Shown piece after piece: positions 10,004 through 20,264 of a DNA stretch of 64,000 nt. The position numbers and the translations under genes were made by a program. The number at the start of each line of letters is the position of its first letter. Position 1 is the stretch's first letter. The stretch is from an uncultured Paracoccaceae bacterium (lineage in GTDB: Bacteria; Pseudomonadota; Alphaproteobacteria; Rhodobacterales; Rhodobacteraceae). The stretch is from NCBI GenBank assembly GCA_947494675.1, contig CANLVP010000002.1, positions 372,001-436,000 of the forward strand, in the 5' to 3' direction. The notes below the pieces were generated by a model that did not search any database, was not told where the DNA came from, and worked only from the letters and a program-made list of their open reading frames with translations.

Positions 10004-10480
10004 TTATGGACGGGGTCCGCGATAGGCCTTGTGACAGGACCCGCAACTTGCCCCAACAGGGCCGAACCCGGCTTTCATCGCATCAAGACCGTCGCCTGCA
10101 ACGGCGGCAAGATTGATGGTGGCCGCGGCAAGTTTCTCGACCTCGGCATCAAAACCGGCGCGGTCGGACCAGATCTCGGCCTTGGCGCGACCACCGGCCG
10201 CGGCAATGTCAGACCCTTCAACCCAATAATTGCTTTGATCCATGTTTGCCAAAGCCGCGAGGTTTGCAGCAGCGGCGCTGGCCACGGCGGCATCATAGGG
10301 CATCTTGTCCTGCGCCATGGCGCCCAGTGGGCCCAGATTATAGCCATAAAGCCCCATATGGGCTTTGCGCGCGTTGATCGCGCCGGACACTTCCGGGCTC
10401 AGGTGGCTGGCAGCAAAGGCGGACCCGGCGAGGGTCACACAAACGAGGGCAATGGCGCGAGAATTCGGAAAGGACGGCAT
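10004..10480 (-). CDS. Cytochrome c'
   Basis: A 158-residue periplasmic protein with a signal peptide (through SAFAA at about residue 24) and a single heme site CGSCH at 146-150, close to the C-terminus followed by KAYRG. The heme site at the end of a four-helix bundle is the hallmark of class II cytochrome c'. Family members bind nitric oxide and protect against nitrosative stress. Both genes of the pair (this and the diheme cytochrome) would need periplasmic heme attachment. Confidence 0.9.
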   Translation of the reverse strand: MPSFPNSRAIALVCVTLAGSAFAASHLSPEVSGAINARKAHMGLYGYNLGPLGAMAQDKMPYDAAVASAAAANLAALANMDQSNYWVEGSDIAAAGGRAKAEIWSDRAGFDAEVEKLAAATINLAAVAGDGLDAMKAGFGPVGASCGSCHKAYRGPRP

Positions 10481-10585
10481 CAGATTGTTCCTTTTTTATG
10501 AATGTGTCACCAGTCTTGCACGATAAGAGGGCCGCGCGTCAGTGCAATTCTGAACGAATTCTGTGCAATGGCGCACGCTTTCTCA

Positions 10586-10768
10586 TCATAATCCGATGCG
10601 TGGGCGGCGGGTGCCATTCGGGGTCAGCGCCTCGGGCCAGCCAAAGACCTGCTCGATACCAAACAGGATCAGGCAAAGCGCGAGCACCACCAGAAATAGT
10701 TTGACCCTGCCTGCCGAGGGCGGGTTCTGCGCCAGCCGTTTGGCGCGAAAGAGCCAGCGGATGTCCAT
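10586..10768 (-). CDS. Small single-span membrane protein
   Basis: A 60-residue protein starting with an ATG at 10768 that overlaps the stop of hpt. The N-terminus is basic ([16 protein letters not shown]), followed by one hydrophobic helix at about residues 22-42 (VKLFLVVLALCLILFGIEQVF). Positive-inside placement puts the N-terminus in the cytoplasm. The function is unknown; translational coupling with hpt and the well-formed topology suggest it is a real gene. Confidence 0.65.
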   Translation of the reverse strand: MDIRWLFRAKRLAQNPPSAGRVKLFLVVLALCLILFGIEQVFGWPEALTPNGTRRPRIGL

Positions 10769-11307
10769 CAGTCGGTAAACCGGACCTTGCCGATAAACGG
10801 CAGGTTGCGGTCGCGTTGCCCGTAGTCGATTCCGTAGCCCACGACAAATTCGTCAGGAATATCAAAGCCGTTCCAATCGGCCTGCACGTCAACCTCTCGC
10901 CGGGTTTGTTTGTTCAGCAGCGCGATTGAGCGGAGTTTGTGCGGCTTGCGCGCGCCCAAAAGGCCCAGCACGTGTTTCATCGTGTGGCCGGTGTCGACGA
11001 TATCTTCGACCACTAGCACATCGCGGCCTTCAATCCCTGACCGCAGGTCTTTGAGGATGCGCACCTCGCGGCTGCTCTCCATGCCGTCGCCGTAGCTTGA
11101 CGCTTCCAGAAAATCGACCTCAACCGGCAAGTCCAATTCACGCACCAGATCGGCGATGAAAACAAATGATCCGCGCAGCAGCCCCACGACGACCAGCTTG
11201 TCGGTGTCGGTGAACTCTGCCTCGATCTCATCGGACAGCGCTTCGATCCGGGCGGCGATGGATTTGGCGCTGATCATTTGATCAATCACGTAACTGGGGT
11301 ACGACAT
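10768..11307 (-). CDS. hpt: Hypoxanthine phosphoribosyltransferase
   Basis: Purine salvage: joins hypoxanthine or guanine to PRPP. It has 179 residues, typical for the family. The PRPP-binding motif [13 protein letters not shown] is clear at about residues 97-109, with the flexible-loop [10 protein letters not shown] and the C-terminal FVVGYGIDY substrate segment. The start at 11307 ([11 protein letters not shown]) fits the family; an extension to 11391 runs into the divergent gene's leader. It is divergent from the coq10-like gene. Confidence 0.95.
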   Translation of the reverse strand: MSYPSYVIDQMISAKSIAARIEALSDEIEAEFTDTDKLVVVGLLRGSFVFIADLVRELDLPVEVDFLEASSYGDGMESSREVRILKDLRSGIEGRDVLVVEDIVDTGHTMKHVLGLLGARKPHKLRSIALLNKQTRREVDVQADWNGFDIPDEFVVGYGIDYGQRDRNLPFIGKVRFTD

Positions 11308-11379
11308 GGCGGCTCCGGGGTTGATTTTCACCGGCACTTTACGACATGGAGAGGTGAAGTCACCCGTGAAAGACCCTTT

Positions 11380-11823
11380 ATGCCTGCCCATTCAGAGACC
11401 CGGGTGCTGCCCTATACCGCCGATCAGATGTATGCGCTTGTTGCTGACGTGGCCAATTATCCGAAATTCCTGCCGTGGACAGCCGCCGCGCGGATCAGAT
11501 CAACGACAGACCAAGGCGATCACCAGATCATGCTGGCGGACCTTGTTGTCAGTTTTAAGGTCTTTCGCGAGACTTTTGGCAGTCAGGTGACGCTTTGGCC
11601 GGACGCCCAAAAGATCGACACCAGCTATATTGATGGGCCGTTTAAGCACCTCAACAGCACATGGAAATTTCGCGATACCGATGCAGGGTGCGAAGTTGCG
11701 TTTGACGTGGACTTTGAATTCAAGAACAAATTGCTTCAGGGGGCGGCTGGGATGTTTTTCAACCAAGCGATGCAGACGATCGTGCGGGCCTTTGAGGGCC
11801 GCGCAAAAGAGCTTTACGGATGA
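11380..11823 (+). CDS. Coq10/START-family ubiquinone-binding protein
   Basis: A 147-residue polyketide-cyclase/START-fold protein of the Coq10 (RatA-like) type. Coq10 homologues bind ubiquinone and help respiratory function; the E. coli relative RatA was described as a toxin acting on ribosome association, so that name should be used with care here. Conserved segments are [20 protein letters not shown] at about residues 11-30 and the C-terminal [21 protein letters not shown]. The ATG at 11380 is preferred over upstream in-frame codons inside the hpt leader. Its stop overlaps the following gene's start (ATGA). Confidence 0.85.
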   Translation: MPAHSETRVLPYTADQMYALVADVANYPKFLPWTAAARIRSTTDQGDHQIMLADLVVSFKVFRETFGSQVTLWPDAQKIDTSYIDGPFKHLNSTWKFRDTDAGCEVAFDVDFEFKNKLLQGAAGMFFNQAMQTIVRAFEGRAKELYG

Positions 11824-13064
11824 GCGTTGAAGATCAGCTGATCCGCCTTGCGCACGGGCCCGTCGATGGGCCGATTGATCTGATCCGGCTGTGTCTGTTC
11901 GACTGGGCCGCCGTAGCGCTTGCGGGGCAAAACGAACCGGTGGCGCAAATTCTGGCGATGCAGGCGGGGATCGAGGGTGATGCCTCTGTCATTGGCGGGG
12001 GGGAAACCTCTGCCCCTGATGCCGCCCTGATCAATGGCGCGACGGGTCACGCGCTAGATTATGACGACACGCATTTTGATCACATCGGTCATACCTCGGC
12101 CGTCATTATGCCCTGCGTTTTGGCGCTGGCCGAGGACCAGATGGTCGATGACATGACCACCGTGGCAGAGGCCGCACTGATCGGGTCAGAGGCGGCGGTG
12201 CGCACTGGCATTTGGCTGGGGCGCGCACATTATCAGATCGGTTTTCACCAAACGGCGACCGCCGGGGCGATTGGCGGCGCAGTTGCGGGCGCGCGGCTTT
12301 TGGGGCTGAGCAAGGCACAGACTCGCCATGCGATCGGCTTGGCGGCAACGGGTGCCTCTGGGCTGAAGGGGCAGTTCGGCACGATGGGCAAACCGCTGAA
12401 CGCGGGTCTTGCGGCGCGCTGCGGTGTGGAATCGGTGCTTTGGGCGCAGGCCGGTCTGACCGGTGATCCACATGGCGTGACCCAATTTGGCGCGACGCAT
12501 CATGGCGTTTCAGACCCAGGCGCATGGGACGGTAATGATTGGAAAATCGACCGGGTGAGCCACAAATTCCACGCCTGTTGTCACGGGTTACACGCGATGC
12601 TTGAGGCATTGCGCGATGTGGATGGCCCGGTCGATGCTTTGCAGGTGCACACTCACCCGCGCTGGATCGGGGTCTGCGACAAACCCGCACCGGCCACGGG
12701 GCTTGAGATCAAGTTTTCCTATGCGATGACAGCAGCGCTCGCGTTGTCAGGTGTGGATACGGGGGCAACCAGCAGCTATTCCGACGCCAATGCCAAGGCC
12801 CCAAAACTGGTTGCTATGCGCGACAAGGTCACTGTGGCGACCGATGACAGCCTGTCAGAAATGCAGGCCCGTGTGGATGTCGCTTATGCGGATGGCAGCA
12901 GCGCGACACTGACACATGACCTGAACACACCGCTTGATCTGGCCACACGCGAAATGCGTTTGCAGAATAAGGCTGTTTCCTTGCTGGGCGGCGCGGCAGA
13001 GGCGCTTTGGGCGGCCTGTCAGGGTGATGACGTGGCCGCATTGACCGAAATCCTGCGCGGCTAA
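11820..13064 (+). CDS. MmgE/PrpD-family protein
   Basis: A 414-residue member of the family that includes 2-methylcitrate dehydratase PrpD and cis-aconitate decarboxylase. Family signatures are DCHFLDW-like CLFDWAAVALAG near residue 25, the NGATGHALDYDDTH segment at about 72-85, and KFHACCHGLHAMLEAL at about 249-264. No methylcitrate-cycle genes are nearby, so a dehydratase or decarboxylase on an unknown hydroxy-acid is the safest call. It overlaps the coq10-like gene by four bases and is followed by a shared terminator. Confidence 0.85.
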   Translation: MSVEDQLIRLAHGPVDGPIDLIRLCLFDWAAVALAGQNEPVAQILAMQAGIEGDASVIGGGETSAPDAALINGATGHALDYDDTHFDHIGHTSAVIMPCVLALAEDQMVDDMTTVAEAALIGSEAAVRTGIWLGRAHYQIGFHQTATAGAIGGAVAGARLLGLSKAQTRHAIGLAATGASGLKGQFGTMGKPLNAGLAARCGVESVLWAQAGLTGDPHGVTQFGATHHGVSDPGAWDGNDWKIDRVSHKFHACCHGLHAMLEALRDVDGPVDALQVHTHPRWIGVCDKPAPATGLEIKFSYAMTAALALSGVDTGATSSYSDANAKAPKLVAMRDKVTVATDDSLSEMQARVDVAYADGSSATLTHDLNTPLDLATREMRLQNKAVSLLGGAAEALWAACQGDDVAALTEILRG

Positions 13065-13065
13065 C

Positions 13066-13091
13066 AAAAAAGGGGCGCCCGAAGGCGCTCC
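13066..13091 (-). terminator. Rho-independent terminator of amt
   Basis: Arms 13072-13079 and 13084-13091 (GGGGCGCC / GGCGCTCC) pair over eight positions with one G-T around a CGAA/TTCG tetraloop. On the minus strand the stem is followed by TTTTTTG. It closes amt and may also hold back the convergent MmgE/PrpD transcript. Confidence 0.85.
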
Positions 13092-13115
13092 AAGTCTCAG
13101 GGAAAATCCCGAAAT

Positions 13116-14294
13116 TTAGCTTGTGATGTCGTAGGCGCGTTCGCCGTGGACGGTCAGATCAAGACCTGTGGTCTCTGTCTCGGCATCCACACGCAAGTGC
13201 GTGACGGCCTTACACAACACGATCAGCACGACCGTGACGACGGTGGTAAAGACACCAACGATCACAAGGCTGCCCAGCTGTGCGGCCCAAGAGCCGATAC
13301 CAAAGACTGCGATCATGATTGTGCCAAAGATGCCGCCAACACCGTGGACCGCGAAAACGTCGAGCGTGTCGTCGATCTTGAACACGTTGCGGATCAGCAC
13401 GACGGCCTCTTGGCACAGCACACCAGCCACCGCTCCGATGACAAGTGCATGCCATGGCTCAATAAAGCCGGACGCAGGTGTGACCGATGCAAGGCCAGCA
13501 ATCGTGCCGGTTACAAGACCCACAAGCGAGGCTTTGCCAAACTTGATGCGCTCCCATAGCGCCCAGGTGAGCGATGCGGCAGCAGCCGAAAGATGTGTCA
13601 CGGCAATCGCCATGGCGGCACCACCATCAGCGGCCAGCTGCGAGCCACCGTTAAAGCCAAACCATCCAACCCAGAGCAGGGCCGCACCGATCATCACCAT
13701 GCCGGGGTTATGTGGCGGCTTAGATGGATCTTTGCGTGTGCCCAGAAAGATCGCGAGGATCAGGGCCGCGATACCAGCGGTTTCGTGCACAACGATGCCG
13801 CCTGCAAAGTCCATCACGGCAGCTTCAAAGAACATGCCATTGGCGAGCATCCCGCCGCCCCAGACCCAGTGGACCACAGGTGCGTAGCACAGCAGCATCC
13901 ACAGCGATGAGAAGAGGAGCACAAAGCCAAAGCCGATGCGTTCCACATAGGCACCGACGATCAGTGCGGGCGTAATGATGGCGAATGTCATCTGGAAGGC
14001 AAAGAACAGGATTTCAGGCAGGGTGCCCGACAAGCTGTCCGTGGTCACACCGGCCAAGAAGGCCTTGTCCAGACCACCCCAAAACCCGGATGTGCCGCCG
14101 CCAAAGGCAATCGAATAGCCCGCCACGTACCACAGCACGCTCATCAAACAGGCGATGGCATAGCAATGCATAAAGACGCTCAAAACATTGCGCGCGCGCA
14201 CCAGCCCGCCATAGAAAAGCGCGAGCCCTGGCAATGTCATCAACAGCACAAGCGCCGTGGCCACCATGATCCACGCGGTATCTGCTCCGTTCAT
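13116..14294 (-). CDS. amt: Ammonium transporter
   Basis: A 392-residue Amt/MEP/Rh channel protein with eleven predicted helices. The start at 14294 gives MNGADTAWIMVATALVLLMT, with GGGGGAA-type RBS upstream; there is no signal peptide, which is unlike E. coli AmtB. Conserved segments are the pore regions FALQMTF-like FFAFQMTFAIITPALIVGAY, DFAGGIVVHETAGIAALILA with the first pore His, and DVFAVHGVGGIFGT with the second. The usual partner glnK is not next to it. Ntr-type control is expected, since ammonium transporters in this group respond to NtrC, but I found no clear site in 14295-14440. Confidence 0.95.
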   Translation of the reverse strand: MNGADTAWIMVATALVLLMTLPGLALFYGGLVRARNVLSVFMHCYAIACLMSVLWYVAGYSIAFGGGTSGFWGGLDKAFLAGVTTDSLSGTLPEILFFAFQMTFAIITPALIVGAYVERIGFGFVLLFSSLWMLLCYAPVVHWVWGGGMLANGMFFEAAVMDFAGGIVVHETAGIAALILAIFLGTRKDPSKPPHNPGMVMIGAALLWVGWFGFNGGSQLAADGGAAMAIAVTHLSAAAASLTWALWERIKFGKASLVGLVTGTIAGLASVTPASGFIEPWHALVIGAVAGVLCQEAVVLIRNVFKIDDTLDVFAVHGVGGIFGTIMIAVFGIGSWAAQLGSLVIVGVFTTVVTVVLIVLCKAVTHLRVDAETETTGLDLTVHGERAYDITS

Positions 14295-14440
14295 CTGGAA
14301 TTCCCCCTTGGTCTTATTCCTTAGCGCGGCGTGAGACCGGATTCGCGTCGCGTAGAAAAGCGGCAAGCTGTTCGGGCCATGCTGTTTGCTTGGGCGATTT
14401 GCGAACTGCCTAGGGGTTGGGCGGCAAAATCGGGAATTGC

Positions 14441-14923
14441 CTAATTTTTGACCGGAAAATGATCGAGCGAGAAGAGGATCAGATCAAGCGCATGGGCGAC
14501 GGTTGCCGCACGGACTTGCGGGCGTCCAATAGCACCAAACTCATGGGATTGGGTGCGCACACGGTCCTTGGTGGCGACGCCGAAACACACTAAACCCTCG
14601 GGCTTATGCTCTGATCCGCCTGGTCCCGCGATGCCGGTGACAGAAACCGCGATATCGGCCTGCGAGGCGGCCAGTGCGCCTGCGGCCATTTCGGCGGCCA
14701 CATCCTCTGACACCGCACCGTAAGCGTCGAGCGTAGCAGGTTTCACGCCCAGCATCTTGATCTTGGCGTCATTGGTGTAAGTGACAAAGCCGCGATCAAA
14801 AATGGCGGAGCTGCCCGGCACGTCGGTGATCGCAGCCGATATCAACCCGCCTGTGCAGCTTTCGGCCGTGGCAATCATCACGCCGCGCGCTTTGGCGCGG
14901 ATCAAAAGGGACGTGGCCTGCAC
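14441..14923 (-). CDS. CinA C-terminal-domain protein (nicotinamide-nucleotide amidase)
   Basis: A 160-residue stand-alone CinA_C domain, which deamidates NMN to nicotinate mononucleotide (PncC activity). The conserved ATAESCTGGLISAAITDVPGSS at about residues 19-40 and VSVTGIAGPGG at about 94-104 are visible. It starts at a GTG (14923) sharing a base with the pgpA stop, so the three genes ispDF, pgpA and this one form a translationally coupled operon. The order is common in Rhodobacterales. Confidence 0.9.
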   Translation of the reverse strand: MQATSLLIRAKARGVMIATAESCTGGLISAAITDVPGSSAIFDRGFVTYTNDAKIKMLGVKPATLDAYGAVSEDVAAEMAAGALAASQADIAVSVTGIAGPGGSEHKPEGLVCFGVATKDRVRTQSHEFGAIGRPQVRAATVAHALDLILFSLDHFPVKN

Positions 14924-15411
14924 TACATCACCACCTGATGGTAGATCCCGCCCAGCACCACGACCCCAATGGCTGCAAAGATACCGGCGATCACATCATC
15001 CAGCATCACGCCCACCGCATCATCGCGCCGGTCCGCCCAGCCAACCAGCCAGGGCTTGGTGATGTCAAAAGCGCGGAACAGCACAAAAGCAGCAATCCAA
15101 CCGGGCCAAAGCGCCACGACCGGTACGCCCATCATCTCGGCGCCGTAAGCCACGGGCAAGAGCGCGATCCATTGGCCAGCGACCTCATCAATCACAATCT
15201 CTGATGGGTCGTGGTTGTCCTTGCCGGCCGTCTCGATCCGCGTCGCCCACAGGCCTGCGTAATAGGCGATGATGGACAGGCTGAGCAAAAGCGGCCAGCC
15301 GCCGAACTTGATGATGACATAGGCCACGGGCAGGGCGGCGAGCGATCCCCAAGTGCCGGGGGCGGGGCGCATGTGGCCAACGTAAAAGAAGGTGGCGATC
15401 AGGGTGCTCAT
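14923..15411 (-). CDS. pgpA: Phosphatidylglycerophosphatase A
   Basis: A 162-residue inner-membrane lipid phosphatase that dephosphorylates phosphatidylglycerol phosphate. Family marks are [13 protein letters not shown] at about residues 16-28, the acidic [20 protein letters not shown] segment, and RAFDITKPW with the [17 protein letters not shown] motif near the C-terminus. The start overlaps the ispDF stop by four bases. Confidence 0.93.
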   Translation of the reverse strand: MSTLIATFFYVGHMRPAPGTWGSLAALPVAYVIIKFGGWPLLLSLSIIAYYAGLWATRIETAGKDNHDPSEIVIDEVAGQWIALLPVAYGAEMMGVPVVALWPGWIAAFVLFRAFDITKPWLVGWADRRDDAVGVMLDDVIAGIFAAIGVVVLGGIYHQVVM

Positions 15412-16538
15412 GATTTCACCAATGTGGCTGTTGCGATGCTTGCGATACCTTCGCCGCGCCCGGTAAAGCCAAGGCGCTCGGACGTGGTGGCCTTGACGCT
15501 GATGCGGTCGGCGGACAGCCCCATGATCTGGGCCATCGCCGCTTTCATTGCGGCCTGATGCGGTCCGATCTTTGGAAATTCACAGATCAGCGTGCAGTCG
15601 ACGTTGCTGATTGCGAACCCGTGTTCCGCGGCCAAAGCGACGGCATGTTCCAAAAAGATGTGGCTGGCGGCACCCTTCCACTGCGGATTAGACGGGGGGA
15701 AATGCTGACCGATGTCGCCCATACCAAGTGCGCCATAGATCGCATCCGTCACCGCATGCATGCCCACATCTGCATCCGAATGCCCCTGCAGCGCGCGGTC
15801 ATGCGGGACCTGCACGCCGCACAGCCAGACATGATCGCCGGGCCCAAACCGGTGCACGTCATACCCATTGCCAAGCCTGATATCCATCTGCGTCCCCATC
15901 AACTGCGTTGCGCGCGCCAGATCGTCTGGCCCGGTGATCTTGAGGTTGTCTTCTGCCCCGGCAACGATGGCCACGTCCAGCCCTGCGGCGCGGGCCACCG
16001 CCACATCATCAGCAAAGGGGCCGGCGTTTGCGCGGTGCGCGTCCAAAATCGCTTTGAAATGAAAGCCTTGCGGGGTCTGCGCCCGGAATAGTCCATCGCG
16101 GTTTTGGGTGCCGGTCACACGGTCATCCGCGCCGGTCCAAAGCGCATCTGTCACGGCAAGGGCGGGGGCAGCGCCCGCGTGATCGCCAAGCGCGTCAATC
16201 ACGTCTTGGATCACCCGCGCCGGAACTAACGGCCGGGCTGCGTCATGGATCAGAACCAGATCAACGCCTTTGTCGGCCAGGGCCTCTAATCCCGCGCGCA
16301 CAGATGCATCGCGGGTGGCACCGCCATCGACCAAGGCATCGGCATTTAAACCTGCTGCATCCCAGCGTGTGCGGTCATCGGGGTGCAGCACAACGGCTGT
16401 CGTCTGCACATGCGGCGCAAAGGCGGACAGGGTCCGGGCCAGCACAGGTTGCCCCGCAAGGTCCCGCCATTGCTTTGGCATGTCGCCGCCCGCGCGGGTG
16501 CCACGGCCAGCGGCAACGATTAGTGCAGCGATATGCAT
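15408..16538 (-). CDS. ispDF: Bifunctional IspD/IspF isoprenoid enzyme
   Basis: Catalyses two non-consecutive MEP-pathway steps: CTP transfer to MEP (IspD) and cyclisation to MEcPP (IspF). It has 376 residues. IspD occupies about 1-218 ([21 protein letters not shown] at 3-23), and IspF about 220-376 starting at [13 protein letters not shown] with the DxH metal motif. The fusion is typical of Alphaproteobacteria. The start at 16538 (MHIAAL) is set by the nucleotide-binding loop; the longer in-frame reading to 16721 adds an unrelated leader. Confidence 0.95.
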   Translation of the reverse strand: MHIAALIVAAGRGTRAGGDMPKQWRDLAGQPVLARTLSAFAPHVQTTAVVLHPDDRTRWDAAGLNADALVDGGATRDASVRAGLEALADKGVDLVLIHDAARPLVPARVIQDVIDALGDHAGAAPALAVTDALWTGADDRVTGTQNRDGLFRAQTPQGFHFKAILDAHRANAGPFADDVAVARAAGLDVAIVAGAEDNLKITGPDDLARATQLMGTQMDIRLGNGYDVHRFGPGDHVWLCGVQVPHDRALQGHSDADVGMHAVTDAIYGALGMGDIGQHFPPSNPQWKGAASHIFLEHAVALAAEHGFAISNVDCTLICEFPKIGPHQAAMKAAMAQIMGLSADRISVKATTSERLGFTGRGEGIASIATATLVKS

Positions 16539-16733
16539 CAGCGGTCTTGTCCCTTGTTTCGCTTTCATAGGTGACGCTTTGTCATGCAATCGGCAAGAGA
16601 TCGCGGTGAATGTGCCTAAAAAAGAGGCGAAAAATGAAGGCCGCCCAGATTGGCGGCACGTCACGTTGTTCTTATCGGTGGCACGGGGTAAACACCGCAT
16701 AATCGCACAGCAAATGGGCAAAAGATTAATTTC

Positions 16734-17720
16734 ATGGCGGATCTGATTGAGATTGCAGCGGTCAAACTAGCGCCTCCGGTAGCGCTGGCCCCGCTTGCGG
16801 GTATCACGGATTTGCCGTTCCGACAGCTTGTGGCGTCTTTTGGTGCAGGCTGGGTGGTCAGCGAAATGGTCGCCTCGCAGGATATGGTCAATGCCAAACC
16901 GGATGCGCGTGCGCGGGCCGAACTTGGTTATGATCAAGACGGCACTGCAGTGCAGATCGCAGGGCGCGACGCCTATTGGATGGCCGAGGCCGCCAAGGTC
17001 GCCGCTGGTAATGGTGCGGCAATCATCGATATCAACATGGGCTGTCCAGCCAAAAAGGTCGTGGGCGGCTATTCCGGATCAGCGCTCTTGCGCACGCCAG
17101 ATCATGCGCTGACCCTGATCGAGGCGGTGGTGAATGCCGTGGATGTGCCAGTGACGCTGAAAACGCGACTCGGTTGGGACGATCAGACATTGAATGCCGC
17201 CGGGGTTTGCGCCCGGGCGGAGCAGGCAGGGGTGCGGTTGGTGACGATCCATGGCCGCACCCGCTGTCAATTCTACAAAGGAGCCGCCGATTGGGACGCG
17301 ATCCGTGCCGTCAAAGACGCGGTGACAATTCCGTTGGTGGCAAATGGCGATATCGTCGACGCCAGCACGGCGCGCACAGCGCTGAAACGTTCCGGCGCGG
17401 ATGGTGTGATGATCGGGCGCGGCGCACAGGGTCGCCCTTGGTTGTTGGCGCAGGTCGCGCATGATCTGCACGGCACACCTGCACCCGTGATCCCGCAGGG
17501 CACAGATTTGATCACATTGGTCTGCGATCACTATGAGGCGATGTTGTCGTTCTACGGCGTCGAACTTGGCCGCCGCGTGGCGCGCAAACACCTTGGCTGG
17601 TATATGGACGACGCCGGAACCCCGCCCGCCTTGCGCAAGGAACTGCTGGTCGAACCTGACCCTGCCAACGTCGCCAACCGCATCCCCGATGCCCTGAGCT
17701 TTGAACAGGTGGCCGCATGA
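16734..17720 (+). CDS. dusB: tRNA-dihydrouridine synthase (NifR3 type)
   Basis: Flavoenzyme reducing uridines to dihydrouridine in tRNA. It has 328 residues. The FMN-binding TIM barrel shows [13 protein letters not shown] at about residues 20-32, the catalytic Cys in [19 protein letters not shown], and [11 protein letters not shown]. In Rhodobacter the gene is called nifR3 and is co-transcribed with ntrB and ntrC; here ntrB starts inside its last codons (ATGA overlap at 17717). The promoter must lie in 16539-16733, between this gene and the divergent ispDF. Confidence 0.95.
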   Translation: MADLIEIAAVKLAPPVALAPLAGITDLPFRQLVASFGAGWVVSEMVASQDMVNAKPDARARAELGYDQDGTAVQIAGRDAYWMAEAAKVAAGNGAAIIDINMGCPAKKVVGGYSGSALLRTPDHALTLIEAVVNAVDVPVTLKTRLGWDDQTLNAAGVCARAEQAGVRLVTIHGRTRCQFYKGAADWDAIRAVKDAVTIPLVANGDIVDASTARTALKRSGADGVMIGRGAQGRPWLLAQVAHDLHGTPAPVIPQGTDLITLVCDHYEAMLSFYGVELGRRVARKHLGWYMDDAGTPPALRKELLVEPDPANVANRIPDALSFEQVAA

Positions 17721-18796
17721 TTCAGGGTGATGTGCTTTGGTCGTCCTTACCGGTGCCCGCGCTGCTTGTGGGGCCTGACGATACGATTTTGCAGTCGAAT
17801 CCAGCGGCCGAAAGCTTTCTGAACCTGTCATCCAAGGCGCTTGAGGGTGCCGCCCTTTGGGAAAAGGTGATGATCGATGCCGAGATCGAAGGCCCCTTTG
17901 CCACGGCCCACCTTGAGCGACGCTCGATCTTTCTCAACGACGTTTTCGTAGGCTCTGGCATGCGCGCGCCAAGCCATTGCAACGTGCTGTTCTCCCCCTT
18001 GGGCAATGTCGATGACACGATGATCCTGATGATCAGCCCGCGTGAGATGGCGACGCGCATCGTCCAAAACGGCCAGACCCATAAGGCCGCGCGCTCTGCC
18101 ATCGGCATGGCGGAAATGCTGGCGCATGAGATCAAGAACCCGCTGGCAGGGATCACCGGGGCGGCGCAGCTGTTGTCGATGGAACTGTCGCCCGAGGACC
18201 AGGAACTCACCGACCTCATCGTCGCGGAATCGCGCCGCATCGTGAAGCTGCTGGAACAGGTTGAGCAATTCGGTAATCTGCGCCCGCCGCTGCGCAAGTC
18301 GGTCAATATCCACGATGTGCTTGACCGTGCCCGGCAATCGGCGGCGGTGGGCTTTGGCGCGCATATGTATTTCATCGTGGACTATGATCCGTCGCTGCCC
18401 CGCGCGCTGGCCGACAGTGACCAGCTGCAACAGGTTTTCCTGAACCTGCTCAAGAACGCATCCGAAGCAGGGAAAGAAGGCGGCACCATCCGCCTGCACA
18501 CCTTCTACGATGCCTCGCTGCGGGTCCGTCAGCATGACGGCACACAAGCACGGCTGCCCTTGCAGGTCGAGATTATCGACGACGGCCCCGGACTGCCGCC
18601 CGACATCGCGGCAGACATTTTCGAACCCTTTGTCTCGGGCCGCGAAAACGGCACCGGCCTTGGGCTCGCGCTGGTCAGCAAGCTGATCCACGACGGCGGC
18701 GGCTGGATCAGCGTCGACAGCGTGCCGGGCAAAACAGTCTTTCGGGTCAGCCTGCCGCTGGCCCCCAAATCAGATGACGACGACGGAGAAGAATAA
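17717..18796 (+). CDS. ntrB: Nitrogen regulation sensor kinase NtrB
   Basis: A cytoplasmic PII-responsive histidine kinase/phosphatase for NtrC. It has 359 residues. An N-terminal PAS domain (about 5-110) is followed by HisKA with phosphoacceptor His137 in [12 protein letters not shown], then an HATPase domain with N-box [11 protein letters not shown]1 [10 protein letters not shown] and G2 [13 protein letters not shown]. No membrane segments, as expected. It overlaps ntrC by one base. Confidence 0.96.
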   Translation: MIQGDVLWSSLPVPALLVGPDDTILQSNPAAESFLNLSSKALEGAALWEKVMIDAEIEGPFATAHLERRSIFLNDVFVGSGMRAPSHCNVLFSPLGNVDDTMILMISPREMATRIVQNGQTHKAARSAIGMAEMLAHEIKNPLAGITGAAQLLSMELSPEDQELTDLIVAESRRIVKLLEQVEQFGNLRPPLRKSVNIHDVLDRARQSAAVGFGAHMYFIVDYDPSLPRALADSDQLQQVFLNLLKNASEAGKEGGTIRLHTFYDASLRVRQHDGTQARLPLQVEIIDDGPGLPPDIAADIFEPFVSGRENGTGLGLALVSKLIHDGGGWISVDSVPGKTVFRVSLPLAPKSDDDDGEE

Positions 18797-20163
18797 TGGA
18801 CGGAACCATCCTAGTTGCCGATGACGACCGCACCATTCGCACGGTGTTGACGCAGGCCCTGACCCGCGCGGGGTGTAAGGTGCATGCGACGTCCTCGCTG
18901 GTGACGCTGATGCGCTGGGTGGAAGAGGGCAAGGGCGATCTTGTGATCTCTGACGTGGTGATGCCGGACGGAAATGGGCTGGAACAACTGCCCAAAATCG
19001 CCGACGCGCGCCCCGGTCTGCCGGTCATCGTGATTTCTGCGCAGAACACCATCATGACGGCGATTCAGGCGGCAGAGGCGGATGCCTATGACTATCTGCC
19101 CAAGCCCTTTGACCTGCCTGATCTGATGAAACGCGCAGGCCGCGCGCTTGAAGTGAAACGCCGCGTGGCGCCGAAACGCGAAGTGGTGGAGGAGGACGAC
19201 GCAGGCGATCTGCCACTCGTCGGGCGCACCGCGGCGATGCAGTCGCTTTATCGGCTCGTGGCGCGGGTGATGAACACCGCGCTGCCCGTGCTGATCGTCG
19301 GCGAAAGCGGCACAGGCAAATCCCTGATTGGCCGTGCGATCCATGACTTTTCCGACCGCCGCAGCCTGCCATTTGTGACCGTCACCAGCGCCGAGCTTGA
19401 TAGCATTGAGGGCCCGAGCACCGTTCTGGCTCGCGCCAAAGGTGGGTCGATCCTGTTTGATGAGGTCGGCGATCTGGACGATCAGGCGCAAGCACGCATC
19501 GTGCGAATGCTGGACAGTCTGGGCGAAAACGCGCCACGGATCATGGCGACGTCACAGGCCAATCTGAATGGGCTGATGGAGCAGGGCGCATTCCGCGAGG
19601 ATCTGTTCTACCGCCTCGGCGGCGTGACTGTTTCGGTGCCGTCCCTGCGCGAACGGGTGGACGACATCCCGCTGCTGGCGGATCACTTTCTGGCCCGCGC
19701 CGAACGCGATGGCGCGCCGTTGCGCCGTCTGGGCGGAGCTGCCCTTGATCTGGTGCGCGCCTATAGCTGGCCGGGAAACGTGCGCCAGCTTGAAAACGCC
19801 GTGCGGCGTCTGGTCTTTACCGCCGCCGAAGAAGACATCAGCCGGTCAGAGGTTGAAATGGTGCTGGGCAACCAGCCGGCGATGGAAACGCTCCGGTCGG
19901 GGGGAGAGGGCGAAAAGCTCTCTGCCTCTGTCGCCAAGCACCTCCAGCGGTATTTCGATCTGCATGGGGGCGTTTTGCCGCCGCCGGGCCTCTACAACCG
20001 CATTTTGAAAGAGGTCGAGGCCCCGTTGATCGAAATCGCCCTCGATGCGACGGGTGGAAATCAGGCCAAATGTGCCGATCTTCTTGGGATCAACCGCAAT
20101 ACCTTGCGTAAAAAGATTACAGACCTCGATATTCGCGTGACACGCCGCCGCAAGCTGATGTAA
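18796..20163 (+). CDS. ntrC: Nitrogen response regulator NtrC without GAFTGA loop
   Basis: A 455-residue response regulator: receiver with phosphoacceptor Asp53 ([12 protein letters not shown]), AAA+ domain with Walker A GESGTGKS (169-176) and Walker [11 protein letters not shown] (about 218-227), and a Fis-type C-terminal HTH ([20 protein letters not shown]). The stretch where sigma-54 activators have ELFGHEKGAFTGA reads [20 protein letters not shown], about a dozen residues shorter, so the loop that touches sigma-54 is absent. Rhodobacter capsulatus NtrC is known to lack this loop and to activate the housekeeping RNA polymerase. The same mode is inferred here. Confidence 0.96.
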   Translation: MDGTILVADDDRTIRTVLTQALTRAGCKVHATSSLVTLMRWVEEGKGDLVISDVVMPDGNGLEQLPKIADARPGLPVIVISAQNTIMTAIQAAEADAYDYLPKPFDLPDLMKRAGRALEVKRRVAPKREVVEEDDAGDLPLVGRTAAMQSLYRLVARVMNTALPVLIVGESGTGKSLIGRAIHDFSDRRSLPFVTVTSAELDSIEGPSTVLARAKGGSILFDEVGDLDDQAQARIVRMLDSLGENAPRIMATSQANLNGLMEQGAFREDLFYRLGGVTVSVPSLRERVDDIPLLADHFLARAERDGAPLRRLGGAALDLVRAYSWPGNVRQLENAVRRLVFTAAEEDISRSEVEMVLGNQPAMETLRSGGEGEKLSASVAKHLQRYFDLHGGVLPPPGLYNRILKEVEAPLIEIALDATGGNQAKCADLLGINRNTLRKKITDLDIRVTRRRKLM

Positions 20164-20264
20164 AACCGCAACATAACAGTGGCCCCAAGGGGACAGCCTT
20201 TGGCAGGACCACATAATATGGCGGTAACGCGCGGCTTGGCCGCGCCAAAAACAGGGCAAAGCGC

